Assembly (NCBI GenBank): GCA_014728175.1
Contig: WJMA01000017.1
Coordinates: 186,001-250,000 of the forward strand
Source of the DNA: Candidatus Fermentibacterota bacterium
GTDB taxonomy: Bacteria; Fermentibacterota; Fermentibacteria; Fermentibacterales; JCC-6
Direction: 5' to 3'
Length of the DNA stretch: 64,000 bases
The position numbers and the translations under genes are program-made. The notes beneath the pieces are model-generated. The model was given only the letters and a program-made list of their open reading frames with translations, made no database searches and was not told the DNA's origin. Below are positions 47,038 to 55,965 of the stretch, piece after piece. The first letter of the stretch is position 1, and each line of letters begins with the position of its first letter.

Positions 47038-48618
47038 ATGGAAATGACGAGAGATCTGGCGCCGGGAGACGTTGTGGCTAAGATCGATGACTCGGGAGTA
47101 ATTGTTCACCTGGGAGAAGACCTGCCTGACGAAGCCGGGGCTGAGAAGGTAAGGGCCGGAACGGGCGAGGGGCGCGAGGCGTACAGAAGAGGGCTGATTC
47201 TGGCCCTGGATCAGGCGGTAAGGAGGGCGTTTCCCACATCGCGGTTGTGGGTGGAGCATTCCATATCCCTGGGGTACAGATGCCGTCTGGAGAACGCTCC
47301 GGACCTTTCGGCCGAGGAGATAGTCAGGGTTCTTTCGGAGAACCTGAGGCGGGTGGTCAACGAGGACCTGCCCATAGAATGGGTAGAGGTTGACGGTGGC
47401 GAGGTTCCCTCCTCTTACGATGACCTCCCCCCATGGCGCGAAGGGAGAAAGCCGCTGATGCTCAACAAGCTGGGCGACAGCTGCACCTTCGCCATGGGTC
47501 CCTGCGTGCCCCGGACCCGCTGGCTGGGAACCTGGGAGTTAAGGCCCCAGCGGGATAGTTTCGTTCTCAGGTTTCCCGGGTCCGTCTCCTGGCCGGAGAT
47601 AGAGCCCTGGCATCCGCGCCCCAAGTTGTCGCGGGAGTTCGACATGGAGGAAAAGCACGGGGCCAGGATGCGGGTGCGGACGGTGAGTGAGCTGAACGCC
47701 AGGATCGAGGAGGACGGGGGCAGGGAGGTGGTGGTGATGAGCCATTTCTACCAGAACTACAAGCTGGTGGGAATGGTCAACGTGCTGGAGCGCGACTTCC
47801 CGGACAAGAGGATAGTGATGATAGCCGGTCCCTCCTCCAGCGGTAAGACCACCGTGGCCCGCCTGCTGGGAACCTATCTTAAAGCGATGGGCTTCGGTGT
47901 GTTGACGGTGAGCATAGACGATTACTTCAAGAATCGCACGGAGACTCCGGTGGACTCCGGAGGAAAAATGGATTTCGAATGCCTGGAGGCCATTGAGACG
48001 GACCTGTTTGCCCGGGACATACGAAGGCTTCTGGCGGGGGAGGAGATTAGGATTCCCACCTTCGACTTTCCCTCCGGCACCAGGCGGGAGGGGACGGAAA
48101 CGGTGAGTCTGGGAGAGAGGGATTTCCTGCTCATTGAAGGGATACACGGTCTGAACGACGAGCTGACCCCGGGCATCGACCCCTCCATCAAGTACAAGAT
48201 ATACGTATCCGCGCTTACCCAGCTCAACATCGATCGCCTGACCAGGATGTCCACCTCCGACAGCCGGTTGCTGCGGAGGATAGTCAGGGACAGCCCCAGG
48301 CGCGGCTACACCGCTGAGGAGACCATAGGCAACTGGCCGATGGTCAGGAGGGGGGAGAGGAAGTACATCTTCCCCTTCCAGGAGAAGGCGGACGTCATGT
48401 TCAACTCGGCTCTTCCCTACGAGCTGCCGGTCCTGAAGAGGTACGCCCTGCCGTTGCTGGAAGAGGTGACCGTGGGATCGTCGGCCTACCACACGGCCGA
48501 CCGTCTGCTGAGATTGTTGGATTGCGTCAGGACTTTGAACGAGTCGCTGGTTCCGGGTTTCAGTCTATTGAGAGAGTTCATAGGTGGATCTGCTTTCGAA
48601 GACGGGGAGGATGGATAA
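47038..48618 (+). CDS. Uridine-kinase-like nucleoside kinase
   Basis: IVMIAGPSSSGKTTVARLLGTYLKAMGFGVLTVSIDDYFKNRTETP; FLLIEGIHGLNDELTP; RRIVRDSPRRGYTAEETIGNWPMVRRGE. Confidence 0.9.
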   Translation: MEMTRDLAPGDVVAKIDDSGVIVHLGEDLPDEAGAEKVRAGTGEGREAYRRGLILALDQAVRRAFPTSRLWVEHSISLGYRCRLENAPDLSAEEIVRVLSENLRRVVNEDLPIEWVEVDGGEVPSSYDDLPPWREGRKPLMLNKLGDSCTFAMGPCVPRTRWLGTWELRPQRDSFVLRFPGSVSWPEIEPWHPRPKLSREFDMEEKHGARMRVRTVSELNARIEEDGGREVVVMSHFYQNYKLVGMVNVLERDFPDKRIVMIAGPSSSGKTTVARLLGTYLKAMGFGVLTVSIDDYFKNRTETPVDSGGKMDFECLEAIETDLFARDIRRLLAGEEIRIPTFDFPSGTRREGTETVSLGERDFLLIEGIHGLNDELTPGIDPSIKYKIYVSALTQLNIDRLTRMSTSDSRLLRRIVRDSPRRGYTAEETIGNWPMVRRGERKYIFPFQEKADVMFNSALPYELPVLKRYALPLLEEVTVGSSAYHTADRLLRLLDCVRTLNESLVPGFSLLREFIGGSAFEDGEDG

Positions 48619-50531
48619 TGAGTTACGTATTGCTGGTGCTGGCCCTGGTGGTTGCGCCCAGGCATCCGGTAGACAACGCCGCCTGGCGCAGGCCGCTGGT
48701 GCCCATGGGTCCGGTCGGTGGCGAGGAGCCCCTGCAGCACGATTTCGATGCCGTTCACTACGACCTGGATATAGAGGTCTTTCCGGAGCTGGAGGAGATA
48801 GAGGGCGTGACTACGGTCAGGCTGACTCCCGATGGGAGTACGATCAGCCAGATAAAGCTGGACCTGGTTCAGCTGGCGGTAGACTCGGTCTGGGACTCAT
48901 CGGGGCCGCTGTCCTACACCCAGGAGGGCGATTCCATAATCGTCGACCTGGGACAGCCTCTCAACCCGGGAGATACGACCGACGTCTACGTCTCTTACGG
49001 GGGAACCCCCTGGAACGAAGGTCCGGGCAGGTTCGGCGGCTTCTGGTTCCAGGTCTACGTCTTCTACCAGATGGGCGTGGGGATATACACCGACCCTCCG
49101 TCCGTGGGCAGGGCGATGTTCCCCTGCTGGGACCATCCGGCGGACAAGGCGACTTTCGACTTCCATGTAACCTGCGCCGATACCCTGTACGCGGTAGCCA
49201 ACGGTGATCTGGTAAGCATAGACCGCCACGACGGCAGGGCCGTCTACAACTGGGAGCTGGACCAGCCTATGTCCACCTACCTGGCGGCCATCTCGGTATC
49301 GGATTACACCGTGCTTACCGATTCCACTTACGACTGGATCAAGTACTACGTCTATCCCTGGGAGGTGGAGGACGCCAGGGGAAGCTTCGTGGACGTGGAC
49401 AAGATGATGGATCAGTTCGAGAGCCACTACGGGCCCTATCCCTGGAACTGCAAGTTCAGCTACGTCGAGACCCCCAAGGGCAGCATGGAGCACACCAGCG
49501 AGGTCTATCTCATCGCCTCCTCCATAAACGGGACGACCAACTGGAACCATCTTTTCGCCCATGAGATGAGCCATATGTGGTGGGGAGACTGCGTCACCGA
49601 GGCCGAGTGGTCCGACGTATGGCTCTCCGAGGGCTTCGCCACCTACAGCGAGGCGCTGTGGTCGGAGTACTACAGCGACTCGGCGTACACGGAGTACATG
49701 GTGGAGAACATCATGATACCCTACCTCCGCAGCGGTGAGACCTTTCCCCTGACCGCCCCGGGCGAGCCGTCGGAGTACTGGAGCTACACCACCTACGAGA
49801 AGGGGGCCAGCGTTCTGCACATGCTCAGGTACGTGTTGGGAGACACGAACTTCTACAACGCCCTGGCGCACTACTTCGACCACCATAGCTTCCGGACCGC
49901 TACCACCGTTGATCTGATGGAGCACATGGAGGTGGAGTACGGGGACACCCTGGACTGGTTCTTTGACAGCTGGGCCTACGGCGAGGGATACCCGATCTAC
50001 GACTTCGACTACTCCTGGCAGCAGTCCGGCAGCGACTGGGAGCTGACGATCGGTGTCGATCAAATCCAGAGCTTCTCCACGTTCTTCACCATGCCCCTGG
50101 AGTTCCTGGTCCTGGGAACCTCCATGGAGGACTCCGTGGTGGTGATGTGGAACGACGAGTGGTCCGACACAGAGACCTTCCTGCTGCCGTACGAGCCGCA
50201 GATGGTTCTCTTCGACCCCTACTACCACATCCTATCTACGGCTCTGCTGGGAGTGGAGGACAGTCCGACCCCACCCAGTGGGGGCACCAGGCCCATATCC
50301 ATACATCCGAATCCCACGACCAGCTGGGCGGAGATCGAGTGGACCGGGGTCGAGGACCGCAGCGGGTCGGTGCTGATCTTCGATCTCAGCGGCAGGCTGA
50401 TGATGGACAAAGATCTGGTCGGAGGGAGATGTACCATCGACGTAACCTCGTTGCCCTCCGGAACCTATCTTATAGAGGCCAGGGCGGAGGGCAATCTGCG
50501 CCAGGTCCACAGGCTGGTGGTAGTCAGGTAG
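48618..50531 (+). CDS. Secreted M1-family aminopeptidase-like protein with C-terminal T9SS type-A-like sorting domain
   Basis: HEMSHMWWGDCVTEAEWSDVWLSE = HExxH-x18-E; C-term ISIHPNPTTSWAEIEWTG..VLIFDLSGRLMMDK..LPSGTYLIEA..HRLVVVR. Confidence 0.9.
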   Translation: MSYVLLVLALVVAPRHPVDNAAWRRPLVPMGPVGGEEPLQHDFDAVHYDLDIEVFPELEEIEGVTTVRLTPDGSTISQIKLDLVQLAVDSVWDSSGPLSYTQEGDSIIVDLGQPLNPGDTTDVYVSYGGTPWNEGPGRFGGFWFQVYVFYQMGVGIYTDPPSVGRAMFPCWDHPADKATFDFHVTCADTLYAVANGDLVSIDRHDGRAVYNWELDQPMSTYLAAISVSDYTVLTDSTYDWIKYYVYPWEVEDARGSFVDVDKMMDQFESHYGPYPWNCKFSYVETPKGSMEHTSEVYLIASSINGTTNWNHLFAHEMSHMWWGDCVTEAEWSDVWLSEGFATYSEALWSEYYSDSAYTEYMVENIMIPYLRSGETFPLTAPGEPSEYWSYTTYEKGASVLHMLRYVLGDTNFYNALAHYFDHHSFRTATTVDLMEHMEVEYGDTLDWFFDSWAYGEGYPIYDFDYSWQQSGSDWELTIGVDQIQSFSTFFTMPLEFLVLGTSMEDSVVVMWNDEWSDTETFLLPYEPQMVLFDPYYHILSTALLGVEDSPTPPSGGTRPISIHPNPTTSWAEIEWTGVEDRSGSVLIFDLSGRLMMDKDLVGGRCTIDVTSLPSGTYLIEARAEGNLRQVHRLVVVR

Positions 50532-50533
50532 CC

Positions 50534-51511
50534 TCAGTCGGCGGGGAGTAGCCCCAGCAGGGAAGCCACCCGGCCGAAGACTGCGTCTGGACGCTCCACG
50601 ACTGCGGCTCCAGCCTCCTCCAGGAGCCGTCTCTTGGCGGAGTACGTGTCCGCCTCGGCCCGGACTATGGCCCCCGCGTGGCTCTGGGCCACGCCGGACT
50701 TGGTGAACTTCCCGCCCAGGAAGACCACCACCGGTTTGGTTATCTCACCGGCCGCGACCGCCCCGGCCAGGTCGTTCTCCTGCCTGGTCCCGGTCTCTCC
50801 GTAGACCGCGATTACCCTGGTCCTGGTGTCCGCCTGGAAGGCCCTGGCGGCATCCAGCATGGATACGCCGGGAACCGGATCACCGCCTATGCAGACCACC
50901 GCGGAGACCCCCGGAGGCTGCTCGCCCCAGACCGGTCCGTAGGTACCGTCGGGCCGGGGAGCTGGCAGGTGGGGGCGACAATGGAACGCGCCCAGAAGCT
51001 GGGAGAGGCCGCCGGAGCGGGAGATGACCCCTATGCAACCGGGCTGGTAGCTCTTTCGGGCCCAGCTGGTCCTTCCGCCCAGCATTCCGAAGAGGTAGCC
51101 CGAGGTGTCTACCATACCTACCGTATTGGGCCCCAAAAATTTGGCCTGGTGAGGCCGGGCCCTTTCCGCAACGACTATAGCATCGTGGGTGGGCACGCCG
51201 TCGGCCGTGACGACCAGGAACTTGATACCGGCCTCCAAGGCCTCCGATGCGGCGGAGAGAACCGCCCGCGCCGGGACGAAAAGAACCGCGGCGTTAAGGT
51301 CCGGGAAACGTTCCAGGGCCTCCGCCGCGTTGTCGAACACCGGAGTTCCATCCACCTCCTGGCCGCCCTTGCCGGGGGTACAACCCGCCAGGATCCTGGT
51401 ACCGAAGCCGGTCATCAACCGGGAGCTTCTTCTTCCCTGCCGCCCGGTCATGCCGAACACCAGGACCCGGGGCTCGGATATTCCGCACAGATGCTCCAGC
51501 AGACCGCTCAT
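50534..51511 (-). CDS. Succinyl-CoA synthetase alpha-like (ADP-forming acyl-CoA synthetase) subunit
   Basis: VLVFGMTGRQGRRSSRLMTGFGTRILAGCTPGKGGQEVDGTPVF; phospho-His region VAQSHAGAIV; ATGA overlap with upstream beta subunit. Confidence 0.88.
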   Translation of the reverse strand: MSGLLEHLCGISEPRVLVFGMTGRQGRRSSRLMTGFGTRILAGCTPGKGGQEVDGTPVFDNAAEALERFPDLNAAVLFVPARAVLSAASEALEAGIKFLVVTADGVPTHDAIVVAERARPHQAKFLGPNTVGMVDTSGYLFGMLGGRTSWARKSYQPGCIGVISRSGGLSQLLGAFHCRPHLPAPRPDGTYGPVWGEQPPGVSAVVCIGGDPVPGVSMLDAARAFQADTRTRVIAVYGETGTRQENDLAGAVAAGEITKPVVVFLGGKFTKSGVAQSHAGAIVRAEADTYSAKRRLLEEAGAAVVERPDAVFGRVASLLGLLPAD

Positions 51512-52995
51512 TGGGCCGTCTCCCATGGTATGCGCAGGTGGATCAGCAGTTCAGACTCCCCTTCCAGGATAGCGTGGGTCTCGCACATCAGACATCCGAT
51601 GCACCGGGCCTCGGGGGAGGGAACGATGGTTTGCCGTTCCCGGTCCCACTGCAGAAACCCGGTGGGACAGACGTCCACGCATCCGGGACGCTTTCCGTCA
51701 CATCTCTCGGGGTAGAAGTAGAAATCCCCGGGGGGATTTTCTACGCTGAAGACGGGGTCGCCGGGAGGGGGCGGAGGCGTATCGACAGCCTCCCTGGAGT
51801 CTACCGCGACCTCCGGTATATCGTCTACCATAGCGTTGGGGAACACCGTGGCCGGGTAATGTCCGACCTGTACGGGAAGGGAGGGCGATACCCGCTCGAA
51901 AAGGCGATGGGCCAGGTCCTCGTCCGTTCCGCCGAAACGCAGCAGCGAGGGAAGCGGGGTGGGGGACCCCCGCAGGGCCTTCCATACCGCCGCCGCCAGA
52001 TGATGCTGGTTCTGGAAGGCCATTCCGGATCCGGTCAGAAGCAGAACCTGCGCGTTCTCCTGAGAGAGAATCACCCTCAGTATGCGATAGCTCTTGAAGG
52101 CCGAGAGGCCGCCGGAGGTATCCGACTCGTTGAGGGCGTACAGGTCCCTTCTGTTCCCGGTGGCCATTTCCCAGAGCATCTTGCCCCCTCCGCCGCAGAG
52201 GTTGGTGGCCACCTTCCACGAGCCTTCCGGGGCCGGCTCTCGGTTCTGTCTGAAGAAGCCGGTTCCCGAGGGGTCCTGCTGGTTTATCCGCTCCACGGTC
52301 CTCTCCAGGGAGGTTAGATCGGAGGCTCTGGATGTCCGGACCCCGAACAGCGAGCTGTGGTCCTCGGGGACTGCGCGAGTCTCGTACTCGGCCCTGCAAT
52401 CCACAACCAGGGGGTTTCCGTCTTTGGTTACGCCTATGGGATTGACCTCCAGCACCAGCAGCTTGAACCTGCAAAAGACGCTGACCATGCTCTGAAGGAA
52501 CTCGCACAATCTTTCTCCCCCCTTGATCCGGGGAATGCTCTTCTCTATTCGGGCGGCCGAAGGGGGAGTTTGTAGCGAGAAATCGATCCTGACCAGGCTG
52601 TCGGCCCTCTCCTCGACGCCGCTGCCCCCCCTGGGGTTGAACAGAAGTAGCCCGCCCGCCGGACGGCCTTCTCCGCCCAGCTCCAGCGTGCAGGCGGCGT
52701 AGTACTCGGCGTAAAGATCTACGGGCTCGGTAACCAGGACCCCTTCCAGATTGGCATCTTCCGCCCTGCTCTGGATATCCCTCAGCCCGACCGATAGCTC
52801 CTCGGCTTCCTCGACCAGCCTGACCAGCCCCTTGCTCGCCCTGCTGGTGACTCCCGGGATCTGGGCCTTGAGGTAGGCGGGAACGGGCAAGGGCTGCTCC
52901 GGAGCCTCGCCCCGAGGCAGGAAGGTGCCCTTTACCATGGGCAGCTTCTCGGTTCCCAGCAGCTCCCTGGTTCTGTGTTCGGTCAGAGCGGGCAT
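51508..52995 (-). CDS. Succinyl-CoA synthetase beta-like subunit fused to C-terminal ferredoxin-like domain
   Basis: ATP-grasp/ligase motifs LLLFNPRGGSGVEERA, LLVLEVNPIGVTKDGNPLVVDCRAEYE, NESDTSGGLSAFKSYRILRVIL; C-term CDGKRPGCVDVCPTGFLQ..EARCIGCLMCETHAI. Confidence 0.87.
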   Translation of the reverse strand: MPALTEHRTRELLGTEKLPMVKGTFLPRGEAPEQPLPVPAYLKAQIPGVTSRASKGLVRLVEEAEELSVGLRDIQSRAEDANLEGVLVTEPVDLYAEYYAACTLELGGEGRPAGGLLLFNPRGGSGVEERADSLVRIDFSLQTPPSAARIEKSIPRIKGGERLCEFLQSMVSVFCRFKLLVLEVNPIGVTKDGNPLVVDCRAEYETRAVPEDHSSLFGVRTSRASDLTSLERTVERINQQDPSGTGFFRQNREPAPEGSWKVATNLCGGGGKMLWEMATGNRRDLYALNESDTSGGLSAFKSYRILRVILSQENAQVLLLTGSGMAFQNQHHLAAAVWKALRGSPTPLPSLLRFGGTDEDLAHRLFERVSPSLPVQVGHYPATVFPNAMVDDIPEVAVDSREAVDTPPPPPGDPVFSVENPPGDFYFYPERCDGKRPGCVDVCPTGFLQWDRERQTIVPSPEARCIGCLMCETHAILEGESELLIHLRIPWETAQ

Positions 52996-53013
52996 GGACG
53001 GTATCCTTCCATT

Positions 53014-54057
53014 CTAGAGTTGTTCCTTTCCTCGGGCATGCTCCTTCATCGCCCTGTCGGTTCTCCTTACGGCCCGGTGCCATTCCAGGCCCACCCCGGG
53101 GCTCAGGCCGTACAGGTAGTTGTACTCGGTGTAGCAGGAGGCGGTGCATGCCTGGCAGGGAAGCTCGGCGGTGGCTTTGAAAGCCCGTTCGAAGCCTACC
53201 TCCAGGGCGTTGAGCGCCTCGGGATACGTTCCGATAAGCAGCGAACAGGGATAGACCCTGCCGTCGACGTCCACGTTGCAGTAGGCCCGACCGGCCTTGC
53301 AAGATACCCCGTGGTAGGCCCGCTCCAGCCTGGTACGGGAGTAGTCCGGCCAGCCGGCCAGGCTCTCCAGGTAGCGAACGGAGTTGGCTATGGGGGCTCC
53401 GTTCCTCTTCATTCGGGACAGCTTCATCAGGGCTTTCGAGTACTCCTCCCGGGTGGGCATCATGGAGGAGGTGTCACCTCCCAGTAGCTCGTTGTGATGG
53501 AGGGTCTGGAAGGTGGTGAGGAATCCGTACCTATCGGCCGTCCGCATGATGTAATCCAAATGATCGAGATTATGTTTGGTCAAAACGGTTATGCTCCACA
53601 GCCTGATCCTGCCCGATGCCGTCTCGAACGCTCTGACGGCCTTGTCGAAACTTCCTTCCTCGCGGTTCGCGTCGTGAGCCTCCCGGGGGCCGTCGAAGGC
53701 CAGAACCAGGTGGTCGGCGTGGTCCATTATCTCCGGCCTGTCCGGCAGCAGGTATCCGTTGGTGTCTATGCTGACGTAGATGCCCAGTTTCCTCATGTGA
53801 CGGCAGAGCTCGACGATGTCCGGCCTGGTGAGAGGCTCCCCGCCCCAAACCCCGATTCTCTGGGTGCCGGCCTTCCTCATCTGGGTAATCAGGTCCATCC
53901 ACACCTCGGTGGACAGGTCGGGCCTGTTCTGCTCGGGTATCCGGCAGTAGGAGCACCGGCTGGGGCAGTGATCGGTTACGCTGGCCATCACGTTGAGCGG
54001 CCTTCTCCTTCCCAGCACCGCCAGGAGAGCGCCCAACCCCATCTTTAGCTGGCCCAT
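53014..54057 (-). CDS. Radical SAM protein with SPASM-like C-terminal cysteines
   Basis: SVTDHCPSRCSYCRIPE (CX3CX2C), GVWGGEPLTRPDIVELC; C-term CKAGRAYCNVDVDGRVYPCSLL...PCQACTASC. Confidence 0.9.
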   Translation of the reverse strand: MGQLKMGLGALLAVLGRRRPLNVMASVTDHCPSRCSYCRIPEQNRPDLSTEVWMDLITQMRKAGTQRIGVWGGEPLTRPDIVELCRHMRKLGIYVSIDTNGYLLPDRPEIMDHADHLVLAFDGPREAHDANREEGSFDKAVRAFETASGRIRLWSITVLTKHNLDHLDYIMRTADRYGFLTTFQTLHHNELLGGDTSSMMPTREEYSKALMKLSRMKRNGAPIANSVRYLESLAGWPDYSRTRLERAYHGVSCKAGRAYCNVDVDGRVYPCSLLIGTYPEALNALEVGFERAFKATAELPCQACTASCYTEYNYLYGLSPGVGLEWHRAVRRTDRAMKEHARGKEQL

Positions 54058-54062
54058 CAGGT

Positions 54063-55085
54063 TCACTCCGCACCATCCTCTGGAAGCCCCCTCCACTGGG
54101 GGCCATACCTGGGATCATCCATCCATCGTTCGGCTTCGGCCTTCTGGCCCAGAAGGCGGTAGGCGATCCGGTACCACAGCCTGGCACCCCTCTTGAGAGC
54201 GCCCATCAACGGACCGTCGGTCTTGGGCTCGGTTCTACGCCCCCTGAGAAGCCCTTCCACCCGGGCCACGAAGTTGGGTCTGGCCGGCTCGAACTCGTAC
54301 CTCGGGACCTTCTCCATTGGAGAAAGGCAGATCTCGCGGGGGTTCGGTGCGTCCCCCAGAACCCCGTCCGCCGAGGCAATGAGGGGGATTCGGGCGGGGT
54401 CGAGACCCATCACCCGGGCCAGGGAGGAGTCGATGGCCACCCTGTCCGTGGAGGCCGAGAGGAAGTCCGTACGCAGAGGCTTGCCGGGCTTGGGGCCTCC
54501 GCCCTCCAGACTTACCGTGCCGTCGGCCAGAGTAAATACGACGGGGACGGCCTTGTTCACCGCAACGGCGTAATCGGTCAGCCTGTAGTGGTAGTTGTGA
54601 CGGTTGTCGTCCAGGCAGCCGTACTGGTTCTTCAGGGCGATGGAAAGGACGGACCTGTAGTGCGTCTTCACCACCGGCAGGGAAACGACCGGCATCCGGG
54701 CGCACACCCGGGGAATGGAGAAGGACAAACCGTCCACCACGCGCTCTTCCCAGCTTTCCTTGGAGAAATCGTGCCAGACCAGTCCATTTCGATCGACCAC
54801 ATCTGCCATCCTAGTGTTGACCAACGCATCGGTAGCGTCCACCAGGATCTGGCTGGACTCGCCCACGTGGATCGTTCCGCAGTGCCCGGCCAGAACCCGG
54901 GCCACCGCGTCCACCACCCATGGTGAGGTTACCACGCCGGGACGGAGGTAATCCCAGGTCAGGTTGATCTTCAGCAGAACGTCCTGCCCCGCGGGAAGCA
55001 AAGAGGTGAAGTCCAGGGCCTTTAGCAAACGTTCGACGGACCGGAGCACACTAGGCTCGGGCTTGGTGTAAAAAACGTCCGACAA
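54063..55085 (-). CDS. DUF362 domain protein
   Basis: VLLKINLTWDYLRPGVVTSPWVVDAV..IHVGESSQ..MPVVSLPVVKTHYRSVLSIALKNQYGCL..LADGTVSLEGGGPKPGKPLRTDFLSASTDRVAIDSSLARVMGLDP. Confidence 0.9.
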   Translation of the reverse strand: MSDVFYTKPEPSVLRSVERLLKALDFTSLLPAGQDVLLKINLTWDYLRPGVVTSPWVVDAVARVLAGHCGTIHVGESSQILVDATDALVNTRMADVVDRNGLVWHDFSKESWEERVVDGLSFSIPRVCARMPVVSLPVVKTHYRSVLSIALKNQYGCLDDNRHNYHYRLTDYAVAVNKAVPVVFTLADGTVSLEGGGPKPGKPLRTDFLSASTDRVAIDSSLARVMGLDPARIPLIASADGVLGDAPNPREICLSPMEKVPRYEFEPARPNFVARVEGLLRGRRTEPKTDGPLMGALKRGARLWYRIAYRLLGQKAEAERWMDDPRYGPQWRGLPEDGAE

Positions 55086-55229
55086 GCTCGGAATCCCTTC
55101 TGCTGCAGTAGTGGATATTATACAAGCCGGACGAAGAGGTACAGGTCCACGCCCTTTCCGGGTATTTCCGGAAATGCTTGCGGTGGGATTTCGAGGCTGG
55201 AACCGGTGAGGAGGCGCTGCGTAGAGCTA

Positions 55230-55257
55230 TTGACACCAAATCCCCGAAAAGTAGGAT
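55230..55257 (+). promoter_or_regulatory. Strong candidate sigma-70 promoter
   Basis: TTGACA (55230-55235), 16-nt spacer, TAGGAT (55252-55257), about 30 bp upstream of start with GGGAGGT SD. Confidence 0.65.
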
Positions 55258-55287
55258 GTTCGAGAACCAAAACGATGGGAGGTAGGA

Positions 55288-55914
55288 ATGAATAAGTTGC
55301 TGGTTGTTCTGGGGCTCGTGATCCTCGTCGGGTCGGCCTATCCGGCTACGGTCAGAATCACCAACAACACCGGCGGGTACGACATCTGGTACGTTTACAT
55401 GTCCTCCACCTCCGACACCGACTGGGGAGGCGATTGGCTGGGTGACGAGATCCTGTACTCCGGTGAGACGTACTCTTTCACCGTTCCTGATGGCGACTTC
55501 GACTTCAAGCTGGTAGACGAGGACGGCGACGAGTACATTCGGTGGGACGTTCCGGTAAGCGGTACCTACAGCTGGAGCGTCACCCTGGACGATCTGGGGG
55601 AGGCCACCATAGGGAGTGGCTCCGGCGTGGCCCCGGTACCCGGTGGCTCGGCGCCGGTTACCATTGCCAACGAGTTGGGCGACTGGACCATCTACTACGT
55701 ATACTGCAGCCAGAGCTCTCTTACCACGTGGGGCGAGGACAGGCTGGGGTCGGAGATAATTCCTGCCGGTGAGTCCTTCACGTTCTACGTCCAGCCGGGT
55801 GCGGATTACGACATCCAGCTAGAGGACGAAGACGGCGACACTTACAGCAGGTTCGATGTACCGATGACGGACTCCGGCTACTACTGGGCGGTTACCCTGG
55901 ACGACCTGGACTAG
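55288..55914 (+). CDS. Secreted protein with two tandem copies of an approximately 85-aa acidic domain
   Basis: Signal peptide MNKLLVVLGLVILVGSAYPA; VRITNNTGGYDIWYVYMSSTSDTDWGGDWLGDEIL..SVTLDDL repeated as VTIANELGDWTIYYVYCSQSSLTTWGEDRLGSEII..AVTLDDL. Confidence 0.9.
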   Translation: MNKLLVVLGLVILVGSAYPATVRITNNTGGYDIWYVYMSSTSDTDWGGDWLGDEILYSGETYSFTVPDGDFDFKLVDEDGDEYIRWDVPVSGTYSWSVTLDDLGEATIGSGSGVAPVPGGSAPVTIANELGDWTIYYVYCSQSSLTTWGEDRLGSEIIPAGESFTFYVQPGADYDIQLEDEDGDTYSRFDVPMTDSGYYWAVTLDDLD

Positions 55915-55939
55915 AGGCGTCCGAAAGCTCGCATTGAGG

Positions 55940-55960
55940 AGGGCTCCATCGCGGAGCCCT
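55940..55960. terminator. Candidate bidirectional terminator hairpin
   Basis: AGGGCTCC-ATCGC-GGAGCCCT perfect 8-bp stem between convergent genes, followed by TCGCCTTATTTGCCTTTTC. Confidence 0.65.
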
Positions 55961-55965
55961 TCGCC

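Noticed and set aside
48897-50228. 443-aa minus-strand ORF
   Set aside because: Antisense to the M1 peptidase; V/G/H-rich mirror-frame translation
51698-53302. 534-aa minus-strand ORF
   Set aside because: Out of frame with the SucC-ferredoxin gene on the same strand; R/G/P-rich shadow frame
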